Source: Echiichthys vipera (lineage: Eukaryota; Chordata; Actinopteri; Perciformes; Trachinidae). Taken from it: DNA of 64,000 nucleotides. Numbering within the stretch: the first letter of the stretch is position 1; each line of letters opens with the position of its first letter. Positions 37,344-64,000 of this stretch are shown here, in pieces. The notes beneath the pieces were generated by a model that was not told where the DNA came from, made no database searches, and saw nothing but the letters and a program-made list of their open reading frames with translations. Where the stretch lies: the NCBI GenBank assembly GCA_963691815.1, contig OY829663.1, forward strand, positions 4,922,023 through 4,986,022. The letters run 5' to 3'. The position numbers and the translations under genes were made by a program.

Positions 37344-38406
37344 TCAGTGACTATGTTTACACACACACGATGTTCAGTTTTTTGCCTTTGATCTGAAAAA
37401 AGCTTTTATAATATTCCAGTAATATTCCCTTTTACATGCCGACGCAAACCGCCTTCTTGAAAAGGTTGTCATTGTGAAGTTTGCACATTTCAAAAAAGCT
37501 GTTGAGTCTTTCATAATGTTTAAAAATATGTTTCTCCTCGGCCAAAAGAAAAGCCAGTTCATCTCTACCACCGGCGTGCAAACTCTTGACTGGTTCTGTG
37601 TCCAAAACACGGAGCTGACGGTAAACAGGCAACAGCTTCTGTGTCTCAAAACTGGGCTGTAAAAAAACCCTGGTAGAAAGAAAAAAACGGTTGACACACA
37701 CAACAAACTCTCCCTCCCACTACCTTTATCATAAATGTCTGAATTGAAAAAAGTCACTTTTTGCAGCTTGACGGACCATGCGCGGACATTTAACAACAAC
37801 AACAATGGCGGTGAAAGGTTCACGTTGGTGTGATGCGGAGGTGGAGTGTTTACTGCAGATTTGGTCGATGAAAAGATTCAAAAACAGTCGACAAGAAGCA
37901 CAAAAACTCTGAGGTCTACGGAAAGATCTGTAAACAAAGCCACGCATCGCCATGACGTCAATCAATGCGTGTGACGTGTTACGGTGTGATGACGTATAGG
38001 CAGCAAGAAGCATTCACCGAGGCCCAGGTAGTGTGAGTACAAACGGGCTGGCCAGCGGGGGGACAAGTACCCTAAAGCACGGGGCGCGGTGCGGAAGGAC
38101 AGCGTGAGTGCGCCCTAAGTGCGCCAGAGTCCACATACAGAAAAAATGTAAAGATGAGTTCAACAAACGCAGGATTTAGGCGTTTTTCTAGCCTGTGTGA
38201 CATGAAAAGTCATCGTAAAGTTATCTCGCGAAAGGTATCGAGATAAGTCCCCGATGTACCTTTCGCGCTTAAAACTGCGACCGTTTAACCACGTTAAATA
38301 CAAACGGTCATATATGTTGTTTTGTGAGTGATTGGCAGGTATGAGAACATGTTGCACATTGGGAATAACAGTTAAACATTAGCGTGCATGTAAACATAGT
38401 CACTGA
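37344..38406 (+). mobile_element. PIF/Harbinger-like DNA transposon, internally decayed
   Basis: The ends are inverted repeats: TCAGTGACTATGTTTACA at the left and its complement TGTAAACATAGTCACTGA at the right. The element is flanked by CTG on both sides (37341-37343 and 38407-38409), matching the 3-bp CWG target preference of PIF/Harbinger elements. From the ATG at 37805 it encodes WCDAEVECLLQIW and, after a frameshift and stop, EVYGKICK, which fits the trihelix Myb/SANT-like domain of Harbinger accessory proteins. No transposase remains, so it is non-autonomous. Confidence 0.7.
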
Positions 38407-41400
38407 CTGAATCAATAAGCAGGCTGGTGTAGGCAGTTGATGCTGTAAAGTACGTACCCTCGTCCTGGACCAGTTTGACCCCGATAACTCTCAAACTTCA
38501 TACACTATGCAAAACTCAAGAAGAAGTTCTGAACTGCGCAGAGTCAGTTGTTGCTTTCTGTGAACTCAGAAGGAGGGCAGTATCGCAGAGCAGATGTGAA
38601 TCCTTGTATGAGTGAAACCCCAGTCCTCGTGAAGCCAATGGTAAACGTAGAGACAGACTTTTTGTACAATACAGTAGGTCACTTGGCACAGAACAATCTT
38701 GGCGTTTAATGTGTCAGTGTGAGAGGTAAGTGGTTCTCTCTGCCGTTATTAAATCATCTGTTCATCGTCGTGTGGTTTGGGGTTCATGATGAGGCGGTGG
38801 GGAGAATGGATGTGTGACACGTGCGCAGAATTAAGGCTTGAAAATGGTCTCAAATTTGAGCTACTGCACCTGGTTCACCTCGCCCGGAGAGTAGCGCTTT
38901 GCAGGATGTGTGAAAATGTGTCGCTTCACAGATCTGGACCATTTTCAAGTGCATGAGATGACCTGACAGGAACAGCCTGTGCAGGAACCAGCGCTGACAC
39001 CGCGTGACAGTGTGGTAATATTCCCTTATCTGACTCGTCCTACGGGCCAATAATGGGTCAGAGGCTTCAGCGGCACTTTGACATTTCAATGCATGTTTTA
39101 GAGATTTGATTTAAAGATTGGATTTTATGGCATCGAGATCTCCCGCTTTATTTATTGACATTTGAGTCGATGTGGATTGCTTCATGTAAAATCCCAACTC
39201 TGGACAAGATAAGCAACTAATTTATTAATCTCTTCCATCATCGCTCGATCTGGCACCCATGACCTTAACTTATCGATGTTGATTTTGGCAATAAAACCTT
39301 AAAAAATGGTTAAAACTAACATCATAATTTCCCCAAGAGGAAGTATCGGTTTTAACAGTTTAAACCCCAAAGATTGGAGAAGCTGAAACCACCAATTGTT
39401 ATAAACTATGCAAATATTTAGGCCATTACCAAACTAGTTGCATAATTATTTTCTGTTCATTGACTTATAAACTTTACTCCATGTCTGGTGTGAATGTGAA
39501 GCATCTGTAAATTAAGCAAGACTGATTCATTTTGCATCTGCCACCTAAATTTAAAAAACAAAAAACATATAATATAAAGAAAGGGGAACATTTTTGAGTT
39601 TTGTCAAGCTCACTTCTCCGATGGTCAAGTTTCTTTAAAAACTTGAAGTTTAACTTGATGTTTAATTATAAATGTAATGTAATTATCTATAAAGTAAATC
39701 GCCTGCAGGTGGTGCAATTGTTACCGTAAAAAGGAAACTACAGTCTGCATGTGCAGGTCTCACTTGCTGCTGCTGTTAAGTTCCTGTCCAGCAGGTCAAC
39801 GTGTACAAAGACAGACTTTATATACAGCTGAGATCTAACGGACAGATCAGTTCATCTGTGGCTCAGAATCAGGGCTAATTCCTCACCATCTTAAATGGGA
39901 CTAATATGCCATGAACTCTGGGTAAATTAAGCGCTTTTTAAACTTAAAACACTTGACTGTTTACTCCAGTTGGAATTGTTTGTCTTCTGGAAGATTTTCA
40001 ACAGTTATAAGGAGATTTTATTGTGAAAAAATAAGCAAAAAGCAGTAGCGTAAAATCTCAGATGCTCAGAAACGTTGCGATTACAAACGTTCATTTCCCG
40101 ACATTGTTAGCAAAGCACAAATGATTTCCTCGTTTTTGGTCGTTGGGTGCCACCTTAGCTCAGAGTTAGACGGAATAACTTTTGAGTTTTCCATTTTGTG
40201 AAATCTAAAAGTACTCGCACACACCACGGACGAGTGTTAAACATGTTTGTGAAGCCCCAGTGACTGAACAGCTCTCCCTTGGTGGAGAGTCTGCAGCCTG
40301 CCGAGGAGGTCATGCTTCGTTCCTCAGCAGGGAGGGTGTGGCATCGGCCGCCAAAGAACCGGTTATATATTAGATCTGACACCACGTGCATACGCTAACT
40401 ATTTCTCGTTTGTCAACATTGCAAGATAAGGCATGGCTTTGGTGGAGGTCTGTGCTCCCAGAGTGCCCTTCCAGAGTGAAATCGGTGTTCTGCAGTTAAA
40501 ACCATGGCATTGAAATGCAAAGTGCAGTTGGAGGATGAATCGGTTCTCGTGCAAAATGACATTAATCTCCACAGAAAACTCCTGTCGAGACAGAAAGAGC
40601 TGTGAATGTTTTCGCAGAGACAGATGAAAGCGGGTGACGGGATGAGTATGTATCCTTGGGACGTGATGACGCGTGCGGCCATTCGCAGGATAATCCGTAT
40701 CCATCTTATGCTGCCACCTGCATCCTGCTGTTTATTATGAAGAAATAAACTACAAATGGAAACGGCACAACATTAGTAAACACAATGATTACATGCCCCC
40801 GCTCAGGGAAAGGAAAAAAAAAACCCTAAGCAAAGTTTTTTTGCACAATTGTGATAAGAAACATCACAACATCTCACATGTACATTATATTTCTGAATAT
40901 GAATGTACATGTGACCAACCGTGGAACAGAAAGAATGATGCCATATACAAATATAACATGATATATAAGACATACCGACGACACCTACACGTTATAGACA
41001 CATTGCTCATACATTCATATATGTCAACACTTAAATATGTATATACAGTATACATGTATATATTCATATGTATACAGATATATCAAAGGAGGAATAAATA
41101 GTGCCATTAATGCGGTGAGACAACCTAGTTTCCGCTCTCCTCTCTAGTGAGACGACTGCCGTCCTGGATTCATGCTAGCGTGCCCCGAGGCCGCTCGTTC
41201 AGGAGGAATGGGATCGGATGTGTGGGACGGAGAGGTCGTCCGGCTCACAAAACCTCCGGAGGAGTGACCTGTTGCAGGTTTTAAAAACACTCTGTCGTCG
41301 CCGTCGCCGTCCTTTCTGGCACTAGGTCTTAGTTTACAGTATTACGCAAAGTAATAAACACTTTCAATGTCTGTATTCGTTGAACTACTTCTGCCTATAT

Positions 41401-43411
41401 GCAACAACTACAGCCTGGATACTCATATTTAGATGTGATTACATTCTATATATCTGATGGGGGTATTGACATATATTGCAATGCTTTAATACATACAAAC
41501 AAAAAGATTGTGATTCGACCCTGTGTGTGTGCATGACGTCAGGCATAGTTGAATTACCGTATGACACACACACACATACACACACTTGGGAGCGAGACAT
41601 GTTGTGTATGGACCTCTGATGACACAGTGGTGTTGGATACTGACTGAATGGGGGTGTCAGGGAAGTGGCAGTGGACGACTCTCTGGCGTGATGACGTGTG
41701 GGACTTTCTGCTGAAAGAGTGGGTGGTGTCCTCCCTCCCCCCTGGTGACGCTCGGGACGGTTCGAACTAAAGGCCTCTAGTTTGAGGGTGCTGAAAACTG
41801 GCTTTGAACACTGATCTGATCCACTGATCTACTGTCTACGACTGATCTCTTTCCCTCTTTTGTTGAAGAACCTCGGGCTACGTCCGCACTACGCCGGCTA
41901 CATTTGGAAGATGCATATTTTCTTTTATTTTAGCCTTTCGTCCACACTAATCTGGAGTTTTTCTCTTCCATTTATTACCAAAATAGTTATTCGACTGATA
42001 GTTATTTGAGCTGTAACTGCAATATTGCAATAATCCGACGAGCAACCACCGCGTTTTTAGCCGACAGATAAAAAGGTTACAGGCAAGCTCAGGATGCTTT
42101 CAGGTACAGTATTGAGTGCAGGACATCTGCGTTTTGGCAGCGTTCAGAGCCCAAAACACAATCACTGTAGTCCCGGGTGTGAAACTCTCAAGGTAAAGTG
42201 AAGCTGGAGACGTTACGTGGCCTGTGTACAGTAACTGAACAACACGGAGCTTAAACTTACCGACGGAACTCGTGAAAACCTTAAATACCTGCCTTTAACG
42301 CACAAACTGAACCGGCAGAGCGTAGAAGATGGTGCGTAAAAATGACATTTTGTCCTTCAGTCCTGCTCTACGGATAACTTCAAATGCACGTCACTCTCAT
42401 TACTTGGTAAAAAGAGAAGAAATCCAGTAAACGAGCTCATTTGAAGGTGCTTTGTAATCAGCCCAGTGTCCATCAGACACTGATTGAGCTCAATGACAAA
42501 CAAAAAGCATTGGTCACATCAGCAGCTCCATATGTGCTGCGACATGAATCACCCGCACAGCAGCTCGTTATTTTTAATGAGCTCGACCTTTCGCCACCGT
42601 GCGACACTGCCGCCGTCAAACTAGAGGCCCGGGGAGTGGAGGAGGAGAGCGACGACTGAAGTGCTGCGTTGAGCTACAGCTCTCAGTTGAGCTTCAGCTC
42701 GCGTTGAGCGTGAATCATCTGCTTGTGCGTTAAATACCTGCCCCGAGAGGTGGCAGATAATTACGGATTCTATGGATTCAGAGGGACTCTTTTCAGTTCT
42801 CATGGAATGTTTGGGATTTTCCTCCATCCATTCACGTGTTTTGTCTGCGTCGCATCACCTGTGGCCGTCCACTTCTAAATATCTAAGAGCTCATTTGGAC
42901 TTTACGGAGTCGGCGCTCCTGCTCGGCGGAGACTTCCGTGACATTCCCGGCAGTGGAAAACTATGGAATGATTGTGCTATAATCTTCTATTTAAGGAAAT
43001 CTTTAAAAATCAGGATCAGGGCAAACTTTTTCACCTTCTCGACTCGTGGGCGGGGATTGAAGGAATGTTTTAAAAGGTGCTGCTTTTCGGGTTGCAGCGA
43101 GAGAGTTTTAAAAAGGGGGGTGGGGTGGAGGGGGGTTGAGATCGCACTCTTTGTTGATCTGGCAGATGTCCCCTTTAAAGAGCAGCGGTGACAGACATGA
43201 ACCAATATCAGAAATGTGTGAGATTGTGTGTGTGTGTGCATGAGGAATAAGTATCTACACAGGTAAATGCATGTATGTTTGTGTTTCCAAATACCCCTTG
43301 GTGTGTCGGATGGGTGCTGGTTTGGTCAGGGTGGGGTCGGAGAGCAGCTGAGAGAGAGAGAGAGAGAGGCATGATGGGAGAAAGGCAGGGCAGAGGGTCC
43401 TGTCCTGCGTT

Positions 43412-58722
<15,311 letters not shown>

Positions 58723-59010
58723 GGCTCTTCTTCTTCTTCTTCTTCTTCTCTTTTTCTTCTTCTTCTTCCTCACACCACTGTTAGATGACTGCCGGCTCCA
58801 GACTCGTGAGCGTCGCCCGGTTATTCAGCTGCATTTTTACCTGCGCACGTGAGTCGTGCGCGCGAGCTGTGTCTGCAAGGTGTCTGTCTGACGATGATGT
58901 GGCGGGAGAGGGTTTTTTTTTTCCATGTGTTATTATTTATTTATTTAACAGCTTCTTCCGTCGACGGCAAGGTAGGGAGAGTTCCGGAGGGTAGTTCCGG
59001 TTAAATCTTT
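58723..59010 (-). promoter_or_regulatory. dusp3: dusp3 5' UTR and probable promoter
   Basis: The region is CpG-richer than its surroundings. Immediately upstream of the start codon lies a GAA trinucleotide run on the minus strand (58724-58768). Farther up are two TTCCGG cores (about 58980-59000; AACCGGAA on the minus strand), which resemble ETS-factor sites common in TATA-less promoters. A T-run at about 58914-58922 may mark the upstream edge. No TATA box is evident and the start site is not defined. Confidence 0.4.
58724..58768 (-). repeat. GAA trinucleotide run in the dusp3 5' UTR
   Basis: Minus strand GAAGAAGAAGAAGAAAAAGAG followed by more GAA units, ending two bases before the start codon context AGAGCCATGA. 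It would place an uninterrupted purine stretch directly upstream of the initiation codon. Confidence 0.85.
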
Positions 59011-59183
59011 CAAAATAAAATACGACCACTTCGATTCAAAGAAATAATAAAAAAATGCCTTTATTTTTAAGGGGAAATCTATTTTTTCACTATTATTATT
59101 TCATTCTATGTTACACACACACAGGCCCGAAATACACACATGCAATTAATGGAGAGATGTCAGAGCGAGGGGGCTGCCAATCG

Positions 59184-59358
59184 CCGAGCAATTGGGGGTT
59201 CGGTGCCTTGCTCAACAGCACCTCGTCAGTGCCCAGGAGATGAACTGACACCTCTCCAGCCACCAGTCCACGCTCCATTTATGGTCCACACAGGGACTCG
59301 AACCAGCAACCCTATGGTTCCCAGCTGAGTCACCTATGGACTGAGCTACTGCCGCCCC
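59184..59358 (-). mobile_element. tRNA-related SINE (family C), copy 2
   Basis: Nearly the same sequence as 49339-49498, with an intact B box GGTTCGAGTCCC on the minus strand and A box TAGCTCAGTCCATAGG. It lies about 460 bp upstream of the dusp3 start codon. A different repeat (CAATTCAATTCAATCC) follows directly. Confidence 0.75.
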
Positions 59359-59829
59359 AATCTATTCAATTCAATTCAATCCAATTTTACTTACAGTGCC
59401 AAATCATGACACCAGTTATCTCAAGACACTTTACAGAAACAGAAGAAGAAGAAGGAGAAGAAGAAGGAGAAGCATCTTTGGATGTAATTGTAATAGAAAA
59501 TAAAAATACAGTAGATGATACAATATTTGACTGAAGGTAAAAAACAAAGACCTCTTAGAATAATATAAATGAGAAAATGTGTTTGATATAAAAACTTTGT
59601 CTAAAGAAAGGTAAAATGATCATATATGTACGATTTTAAATAAATAATTATGCAACAATCACGTGTGTGTTTGGGAGTCATATTGGAAATAAGGGTGAGG
59701 ATGCAAAAGCTTTTGAGAATACCCTCAACAGCTTTAATGTTTTAATTGGACATAAACTAGATTTTTTTTAACTTTATCATCAACAGTCATTCTGAAAAGA
59801 CTGCAGAAGGCATTGCTCTTACTTTGAAG

Positions 59830-60110
59830 ACGACATCGTGCAACTTCCGGTTTTATTCTGCCTGACCGTGGCCGTCTTGACGCTGCTGCCTCTCTCCACC
59901 ACTATCTCCAGCAGACACACCCCACCGGCAGTCAGACACTCCGGAGACGGGAGCCGAGGAGGACGGCGGTGACAAGGGAGGATAGCGTGCTGCCTTCAGG
60001 TGCTGCTCGTAAAATCCTAAAATTAGGCCTCCCCTCACATTGTGGCTGGGTTCCATGACAAAAACAGGTGGTATCATAAATACCCACGAGTCCCTGCTTT
60101 ACAGATGAGC
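59830..60110. other. CpG-rich island of unknown meaning
   Basis: The region has an ETS-like CAACTTCCGG at 59838-59847 and a GC-rich core (59880-59990). On the minus strand it is open for 74 codons (60077-59853; MEPSHNVRGG and FYEQHLKAARYPP segments), with no domain I recognise and an AATAAA right after the stop. It could be a promoter, a processed fragment or a repeat. I make no gene call. Confidence 0.3.
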
Positions 60111-60221
60111 TGCTGGTGGATGATGTGTGCACATGTGACTACAGTTTGGATGTTTTCTACACAACAAGTGGTCGAATTGCTTTTTCTTTTAGATTTCCAT
60201 CCTTGTTGCATTGGACTATGC

Positions 60222-60434
60222 CAGGGGTGGGCAATTCTGGTCCTGGAGAGCCACTTTCCTGCATGTTTTAGGTTTCTCCCTACCCTAACACACCTGAGTC
60301 TAACAATAATCAAACTGTGAAGAGCTTCAGCTGCTTGATTATGAGCACATCATTAGACTCAGGTGTGTTGGAGCAGAGAGAAACCTAAAACATGCAGGAC
60401 AGTGGCTCTCCAGGACTGGAGTTGCCCACCCCTG
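60222..60434. mobile_element. hAT-like MITE 1 (213 bp)
   Basis: The inverted ends are CAGGGGTGGGCAATTCTGGT at the left and the complement of CAGGGGTGGGCAACTCCAGT at the right. Much of the interior is also palindromic. It is flanked by GACTATGC and AACTATGC, an 8-bp target duplication with one mismatch. CAGGGGTG ends with 8-bp duplications fit the hAT superfamily. It carries no coding capacity. Confidence 0.88.
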
Positions 60435-60559
60435 AACTATGCAATAAGCTCAGTTTATGATTGATACATGTATTTGTTTAGCCCCTTTATTGGTCAGTTA
60501 TCAGTCTGAAGATTTGCAGAGCAGGTCCTGTTTCTTTCCCCTCCAGTCTTATCAGCTAC

Positions 60560-60640
60560 CAGGGGTGTCAAACATATGGCCCGAGGGCCAGAACCGGCCC
60601 GCTGAAGGGGTCCAATGCACGGGGAAGTGTGAAAATTGTA
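60560..60640. mobile_element. single end of another hAT-like element
   Basis: Starts CAGGGGTGTCAAACATATGG and continues with CCCGAGGGCCAGAACCGGCC, a hAT terminal sequence common in fish. I find no matching second end in the next 900 bp, so it is truncated or its far end is too diverged to see. Confidence 0.6.
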
Positions 60641-61326
60641 GAGAACTCTTTAATTCCAGTTTTTAAATATTCCTGTTTGTCCACCGTCACCATCAAACTA
60701 ACGGACGACGATGGATTGTTTCGGCTTGTCTGTTTTCAACATGGCCGCCAGGTCACAGATGTTCTAGTTTTACAGCTGAGGAGCGCAATGAAATGTGTTT
60801 TTAACAACATTTTAAGCCAGAAATATGCAACACAGCACCAGAATCTCACTTCATATGTGATCTAGTTTCATCAGAGTTGCATGAGCCTGGTTTGTGGCGA
60901 TGGACAGACCTCATTTGCATAACAATGACAACATATGTACTACTACTTTTGCATCTGCCCGCGTCCTGTCATATCAATGCAACACAGATTAAATGCATGT
61001 GAGATTCCAGAACTTGGATTTCTGATCAAACTGATTTCCTGAGGTGATATATAAACACACATGAGGAGGTTTGGAGCGTGCATCGTTTTGCTGTAATATT
61101 TAAAACCACTAGATGGAGCCACATCTCCATCCAATCAACACAGTGATACCACAAACGTTTGAAAGTGTATTTTTCTAGAAGGGACAGTGAAATCACGATG
61201 ATGCACACAGTGAAAAATGAGTAAGAAATGAATAAAAATCACACTGAGCTGTATTTAACGTATCATGCAACAGAGTAAGGGGCTTAAATCCTCCACTTAG
61301 GGAGTGAAAGCTGCTTTCCTCTATAA

Positions 61327-61529
61327 CATGGGTGTCAAAGTGATCCAGTAAAGGGCCGCTGTGGCTGCAGGTTTTCATTCCAACCAATCAAAAACACACC
61401 TGGTCCAACAAATCAACTGTGTGCAGACAGTTCAGGTGATTGTGTAAGTCGAGTCAGGTGTGTTCTTGCTTGGTTGGAATGAAAACCTGCAGCCACACGG
61501 CCCTTTACTGGATCACTTTGACACCCCTG
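61327..61529. mobile_element. hAT-like MITE 2 (203 bp)
   Basis: Its ends CATGGGTGTCAAAGTGATCC and the complement of CAGGGGTGTCAAAGTGATCC are inverted and remain paired for over 60 bp (AGTAAAGGGCCG, GCAGGTTTTCATTCCAACCA). It is flanked by a perfect 8-bp duplication, CTCTATAA, at 61319-61326 and 61530-61537. Confidence 0.92.
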
Positions 61530-61676
61530 CTCTATAACCAGGGGCACAGATCGGGGGTGGGGGCGCAGGGGACATGTCCCCCTCAATATTTAAAGCATGT
61601 GCATCTGATTATTATATATAAGATGACATGAAACAAGTAGGCCTTGCAGAGCCTCTCTTTGAGGCACGGGCAAGAC

Positions 61677-61714
61677 CCCCCCCCCCCCCCCACACACACA
61701 CACACACACACACA
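61677..61714. repeat. C homopolymer plus CA microsatellite
   Basis: About 14 C followed by 11-12 CA units. Confidence 0.9.
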
Positions 61715-63283
61715 CCCACCTTCCTAAAAAAAAGTGAACACCCCAAAATCCATGGTATCGTTTGCACACTGCCTGTAATCCAGTGAATGAGAGGTTTATA
61801 AAGTAGGTTAATGAGTCAAAACAAAGGAGCATTCATTCGTGTGTGACCTGCAAAAGACTGAGCTCGTCCAGTGAAAGAGTGTTTGCTGATGCCGATTAAA
61901 AAAGTTATTTCAAGTGGATCAACTACACGCAAATATAACACTTTATGGACTATATGAGCCTTTTGTTTCCTGATGTGCTGAATTAATTTGTGGGGGTCCT
62001 CAGTCCTGGAGTGGGTCAGCTGTCGGTCCACTGTAAATCCCCCTGAGACGTTTGAATGTGAAACACGTTCGTTTGGTTTCGACTTGACTCGAATGCTCTT
62101 GACCCACTTCACTTAAAGCCCCATGCCAGTCATCATTTTTGTGTTTCCATGGCAATGTAAGGAGATCCAGTGCAATACCATGGCAACAACAGATCTTGTG
62201 GAGCAAAATATGAGCTCCCTGTTGCGCACACACCTGTATCTGTGTGCGCGCGCGTGCTTCATTGTAACACAGGCCCGCATTTAGCATTTTTGATCGGGAA
62301 TGAAAGCAACATGACAGTTCCGCACAAATGATGCTTTAATTTAAAGTAGCAAGCCACAGTAAAGTGTGGCATATCCACACACAGTTCCTAAAATACATTA
62401 TTCCATTCATATATTTATATTTCAATAGATCAATTGTCCAATTAAGACCAATCATAGTTTAGCAAACATAACTACAGGCTTGCCAAACGTCTTCAGTAGA
62501 CTTTACACAGGGGCTGCAGTGATGTCGTCTTTTTAGCCTTTCCAGAACCAAAAACAGACGAGCAAAAGTGTTAAAAGTTGATTAAACAGTGTATTTTTCT
62601 GCTTATGCATTAAAGTCAAGTCAGTTTTATTGATATAGCCTAACAGGCCCATCACACATCACAAATGGCTTTACAATCTCTCACAGCGTAAACTGCAATC
62701 CAGCTAATTAGCTTGCTACATACTTAACCGAGTGCTACTTTCAAAGCCAGTGAGCATATCAACTCCATATTGTGGGGTCGCAGCTTATGTTTCAAAAAAT
62801 GCTTTACTTCTAGCACTTCGGCTGTGTTCAAGCTGGTCCAGGTTTAAGCTAACGTTAGCTCGGACCTGGAAAGGTTACACTCCAGCAGCGCTCGCTAACG
62901 TTACCTAAGATAGCGCTACATTTGCCAAACTCATCTCTGAGTCCTTATCCCAAAAGCCTTTTCCCTCTTATAACATTTAAAATGAAAACATACTGTTTAA
63001 AAAATAAAACAACAATTATATTATTCTTCATCATCTAGAAGTAGGCTAGCTCTGCAGGGGGTCATCCCTATGTATTTAATTCATGATTTTGGTACAGCTA
63101 GAGGTAACGGTTAGAGTAAGGGTGAGGGGCAGGGTTAGGGGGGAGGGTTAGGGTCTACATAAGCCTATTTGCCGAGGAATTTGGCACTGATTGTGGAAAA
63201 AATAACAGACCGGGGAACATAGGACCCTTTCTGTGAACAGCGGGGAACAGCGGACCTTTTGTTCCTCGGTCACCTACGTACAA

Positions 63284-63360
63284 AACGGGGAACATAGGAC
63301 CCGATGACATAGGACCCGGGGACATAGGACCCGGGGACATAGGACCCGGGGAACATAGGT
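63284..63360 (+). repeat. short tandem repeat, ACATAGGACCCGGGG unit
   Basis: Five units of 15-16 bp in direct order, preceded by looser versions at 63216 and 63242 (GGGGAACATAGGACCC, GGGGAACAGCGGACC). The Gly/Pro/Met minus-strand frame is an artefact. Confidence 0.85.
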
Positions 63361-64000
63361 ACGCTCCCGCTCTGCAATGCAAGGGTTACAGTAACAATGC
63401 TCTTTCTTTATTGTCTTCTTCTTCAGCTGGTGACGTTTTAGCTTCAGTCTTTTACCATCATATAATTTACAGCATGCAGCCATGAAGTGCGTGACAGTAA
63501 AAAAAGTCAGCTGGAGGGAGCGTTCTCAACCAACTCATGAAGCCAACATTAGCTTAAATAACCTAGCTAGCATTATCGTCTGTCGCTGGCCAAAAATTAG
63601 AAGCTGCTTTTATCCAAATCAAGCATCCATTGTTTCACAACTTAGCTGAATTTACACCGAAAACACGCAAAATGTGGCATGCGGTGAAAGCTGTTGTTTG
63701 CACCATTTTCAAATGTGTTTTAAAATTGCATTTTCTGTTGTTTTTTAGCAGCTGTGATGCTTTGCATTACAATCTAGCTAATCAGTTCATTTTTTATTAC
63801 CACTTTAAAGAAACAATACACAGCAGAAGGTGTCCCGGCCATAGTGTAACATAAAAATGCAGAATAGATAAATTATGGGGAGGGGAGGCTGACCGCGAGC
63901 CCCATCTGTCTGAGGGAAGTCAAGGCTTAACATTGATTTAGTAGCATTTTTTATTGACAGTTGCCCCTTCCCTCATTCTGCATCATGATGCTGCGGCAAG

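Larger units (their letters stand above)
30946..43411. other. intergenic region between sost and dusp3, second part
   Basis: No gene was recognised. It includes listed repeats, a GGTCCTGGTCCTGGTCC run followed by GATGAAGCCTCTTGGATGAG (33.39-33.51 kb), a (GAA)n run (36161-36200), and repeat-like sequence at 41.87-41.98 kb (TACGTCCGCACTACGCCGGC). Part of 41.9-43.4 kb must be dusp3 3' UTR. Minus-strand AATAAA hexamers occur at 41976-41971 and 41939-41934, but they lie in repeat-like sequence, so I do not call the transcript end. Confidence 0.6.
59011..64000. other. region upstream of dusp3
   Basis: No gene was recognised. Listed mobile elements occupy much of 59.1-61.6 kb. In addition there is a C-run plus CA microsatellite (61677-61714), two repeats with the CAATTCAATT or GTCAAGTCAGTTTTATTGAT pattern (59.36-59.45 and 62.62-62.70 kb), degenerate GGTTAGGG-like sequence (63.10-63.15 kb), and a short tandem repeat (63.28-63.36 kb). 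Confidence 0.65.

Noticed and set aside
37374..37823. 149-aa minus-strand open frame as a gene
   Set aside because: It lies inside the Harbinger-like element, antisense to its Myb/SANT-like remnant, and shows no domain.
58723..58773. Start of Dusp3 upstream of MKKHLS, giving a Lys/Arg-rich N terminus
   Set aside because: The upstream codon is GTG and the added residues come from the GAA repeat. The ATG at 58722 has a good context.
63110..63155. Interstitial telomere repeat
   Set aside because: GGTTAGGG-like words occur but no run of TTAGGG units is present, only a loose G/T-rich stretch.

Overview
The window is teleost nuclear DNA, most likely from a percomorph-like fish. It holds two recognisable protein-coding genes, both on the minus strand and in the same order and orientation as human 17q21.31: sost (sclerostin, two coding exons, 11387-15476) and dusp3 (VHR dual-specificity phosphatase, three coding exons, 43412-58722). 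All splice junctions were read from the sequence and give continuous frames: 229 aa for Sost and 216 aa for Dusp3. The organism call rests on these two genes, on intron-rich structure, and on several repeat families I recognise as widespread in fish genomes. Species cannot be determined.

Layout. 1-9.7 kb: gene-free DNA beyond the 3' end of sost, corresponding by synteny to the SOST-MEOX1 interval, with decayed dispersed repeats. 9.76-15.7 kb: sost, with a probable long 3' UTR ending at a minus-strand AATAAA at 9780-9775, a 3.4-kb intron and a TATA-like element near 15.68 kb. 15.77-17.27 kb: a 1.5-kb polypurine tract abutting the sost promoter. 17.3-43.4 kb: intergenic DNA with a 22-bp minisatellite (18.6-19.1 kb), tRNA-related SINEs, an L2-like LINE 3' fragment carrying an internal 29-bp minisatellite (28.9-30.9 kb), two copies plus one degenerate copy of a 21-bp-type tandem repeat, a LINE tail near 34 kb, and a PIF/Harbinger-like DNA transposon with terminal inverted repeats and a CTG target duplication (37.34-38.41 kb). 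43.4-58.7 kb: dusp3, whose introns carry SINEs, a LINE tail, a 600-bp tandem duplication and long CA and TA microsatellites. 58.7-64 kb: the dusp3 upstream region, a SINE, two hAT-like MITEs with 8-bp target duplications, and a small CpG-rich island at 59.84-60.1 kb of unknown meaning.

The two genes do not form a pathway. Sost is a secreted cystine-knot antagonist of Wnt co-receptors LRP5/6; Dusp3 is an intracellular phosphatase acting on MAP kinases and other phosphotyrosine proteins. Their adjacency is an old vertebrate linkage. I found no prokaryotic-type system, CRISPR array, rRNA or functional tRNA gene. The most interesting items are repeat-birth events (a minisatellite seeded inside LINE codons), the polypurine tract at the sost promoter, and small lineage-specific changes in the two proteins.
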